DNA from: an uncultured Campylobacter sp.
GTDB taxonomy: Bacteria > Campylobacterota > Campylobacteria > Campylobacterales > Campylobacteraceae
DNA length: 6,234 nucleotides
Assembly: GCF_937997595.1 (NCBI RefSeq)
Contig: NZ_CALKTS010000344.1
Location: 1-6,234, forward strand
Direction: 5' to 3'
The notes beneath the pieces are model-generated. The model worked only from the letters and a program-made list of their open reading frames with translations. It was not told the origin of the DNA and did no database searches. This document shows positions 5,499 through 6,234 of this stretch, piece by piece (within the stretch, counting starts at the first letter, position 1; every line of letters starts with the position of its first letter). The position numbers and the translations under genes are program-made.

Positions 5499-6234
5499 CT
5501 CGTCTCCTTTGAAATTTCATTTGCTTTGCGTGCGCCGATAAGCGAAGCGCCCATCGCGCCGCAGTAGATTGCGTTTTCGTGAGTAAAAATCTCAGCCCCC
5601 AGATGCTCGCCTAGAAGCTGTTTGAAGAGCGGCACGTTGCTAAGCCCGCCGCTTAAAAAATAAATTTGATTTTCCAGCCGTTTGATGAGAGAGGCGACCT
5701 TGTGCGCGGACGAGTCCACGATGGCGTAGGCGATCTCGCTCGTTTCGGCTCCGTTTGCGCTTAGCGAGACGATCTCGCTCTCGGCAAAAACAGTGCAGGT
5801 CGAGCTAATTTTAATCGCGGGATTTTTGCGGGCGGTTTTGTAAATTTCGCTCAGCTCTAGCCCCAGGCGGCCCGCGCTGATCTCTAAAAATTTGCCCGTA
5901 CCCGCCGAGCATTTGTCGTTCATGATGAAGTCCGTAGGCTTGCCACCTTCTATTTTGATAGCCTTGGTGTCCTGCCCTCCCACATCTATGACGGTGCAGT
6001 CTTTCTCGAACAAAAAGTGCGCCCCAAGGCCATGGCATAAAATTTCGCTCATGCTAAGCTGCGCGTACTCTATGCTGACGCGTCCGTAGCCCGTAGCCGT
6101 TACGAAGCCCCCTGCGTAGCCTTTTTGCTCTAAAATTTGCTTGATCTGCCGCGCGACTCTAACTGCGCTAAAGCCGCTAGGTAGCAAAAACAGCTCGCAA
6201 AATTTGCCGCGCTCGTCCATAACGGCGACCTTTG
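5495..6234 (-). CDS. Fe-S ATPase activator (BadF/BadG/BcrA/HgdC family, YjiL-like), N-terminus beyond the window
   Basis: This is the ATP-dependent reductase/activase that feeds low-potential electrons to the double-cubane or dehydratase partner encoded next. The ATG at 6220 is not the true start: the frame stays open to the edge and reads KVAV before it, matching the phosphate-binding GSTTTK-V-style N-terminus of this ASKHA ATPase family, so roughly 15-20 residues are missing. Numbering from that internal Met, motifs are ATGYGR at 42-47, IDVGGQDTK at 78-86, NDKCSAGTGKFLE at 101-113, TCTVFAESE at 141-149, and LSGGLSN at 189-195. C104 and C142 are the two cysteines that hold one [4Fe-4S] cluster across the homodimer interface. 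The C-terminal adenosine-binding part (GAMGASLIGA at 221-230) is complete. The stop codon overlaps the reductase start as ATGA, so the pair is translationally coupled. The operon promoter must lie upstream of the window. Very confident of the family. Confidence 0.92.
   Translation of the reverse strand, partial: KVAVMDERGKFCELFLLPSGFSAVRVARQIKQILEQKGYAGGFVTATGYGRVSIEYAQLSMSEILCHGLGAHFLFEKDCTVIDVGGQDTKAIKIEGGKPTDFIMNDKCSAGTGKFLEISAGRLGLELSEIYKTARKNPAIKISSTCTVFAESEIVSLSANGAETSEIAYAIVDSSAHKVASLIKRLENQIYFLSGGLSNVPLFKQLLGEHLGAEIFTHENAIYCGAMGASLIGARKANEISKETR

Noticed and set aside
4389..6234. Annotation as (R)-2-hydroxyglutaryl-CoA dehydratase and its activator
   Set aside because: Only one dehydratase-like subunit is encoded, no CoA-handling genes are adjacent, and the cysteine motifs fit the YjiM/double-cubane branch better.
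1..6234. CRISPR array, transfer RNA, insertion sequence or other mobile element
   Set aside because: I found no spaced direct repeats, cloverleaf-like segments, transposase-like frames or terminal inverted repeats; the window is filled by six co-oriented genes.

Overview
The window looks like a piece of a chromosome from an anaerobic or microaerobic epsilonproteobacterium, most likely a moderate-GC Campylobacter (the rectus/showae/curvus/gracilis type). The reasons are the AAATTT-rich codon use and spacers, AAAGGAG ribosome binding sites, a TATAAT -10 box without a clear -35, and densely packed Fe-S and Tat-exported respiratory-type proteins. The genus is an inference. All six genes lie on the minus strand, so transcription runs from high to low coordinates.

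Region A (6234 down to 1864) is a five-gene, operon-like array with very tight junctions. The order of transcription is: (1) an Fe-S ATPase activator of the BadF/BcrA/HgdC type, cut by the right window edge; (2) a double-cubane-cluster-type reductase of the HgdB/YjiM family, overlapping gene 1 by ATGA; (3) a Tat-exported, ModA-like periplasmic binding protein, after a 71-base gap; (4) a NapH-type polytopic membrane protein with two [4Fe-4S] ferredoxin motifs, overlapping gene 3 by 8 bases; (5) a NifB-type radical SAM enzyme, overlapping gene 4 by one base (TGATG). A strong intrinsic terminator begins at the NifB stop codon, and a second hairpin with a T-run lies about 90 bases further on. The operon promoter lies outside the window.

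Region B (1863 to 1602) is intergenic. It holds the two terminators of region A, an AT-rich stretch, a clear TATAAT -10 box inside a TTTGGG-N9-CCCAAA dyad, and a small leader hairpin. Region C (1601 to 57) is one monocistronic-looking gene for a Tat-exported, FAD-dependent reductase of the fumarate reductase/flavocytochrome c family without a haem domain. It is followed by a terminator at about 31-51.

The main point of interest is the physical coupling of a complete NifB core enzyme, the maker of the nitrogenase [8Fe-9S-C] precursor, to a double-cubane reductase with its ATP-driven activator. Members of that reductase family carry an [8Fe-9S] cluster related to nitrogenase clusters. No nitrogenase structural gene is visible. 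A working model (inference) is that the NapH-type protein passes membrane-derived electrons to the cytoplasmic Fe-S enzymes, the activator makes ATP-dependent low-potential electron transfers to the double-cubane enzyme, NifB makes or remodels a cluster for this or another enzyme, and the binding protein captures an anion or ligand in the periplasm.
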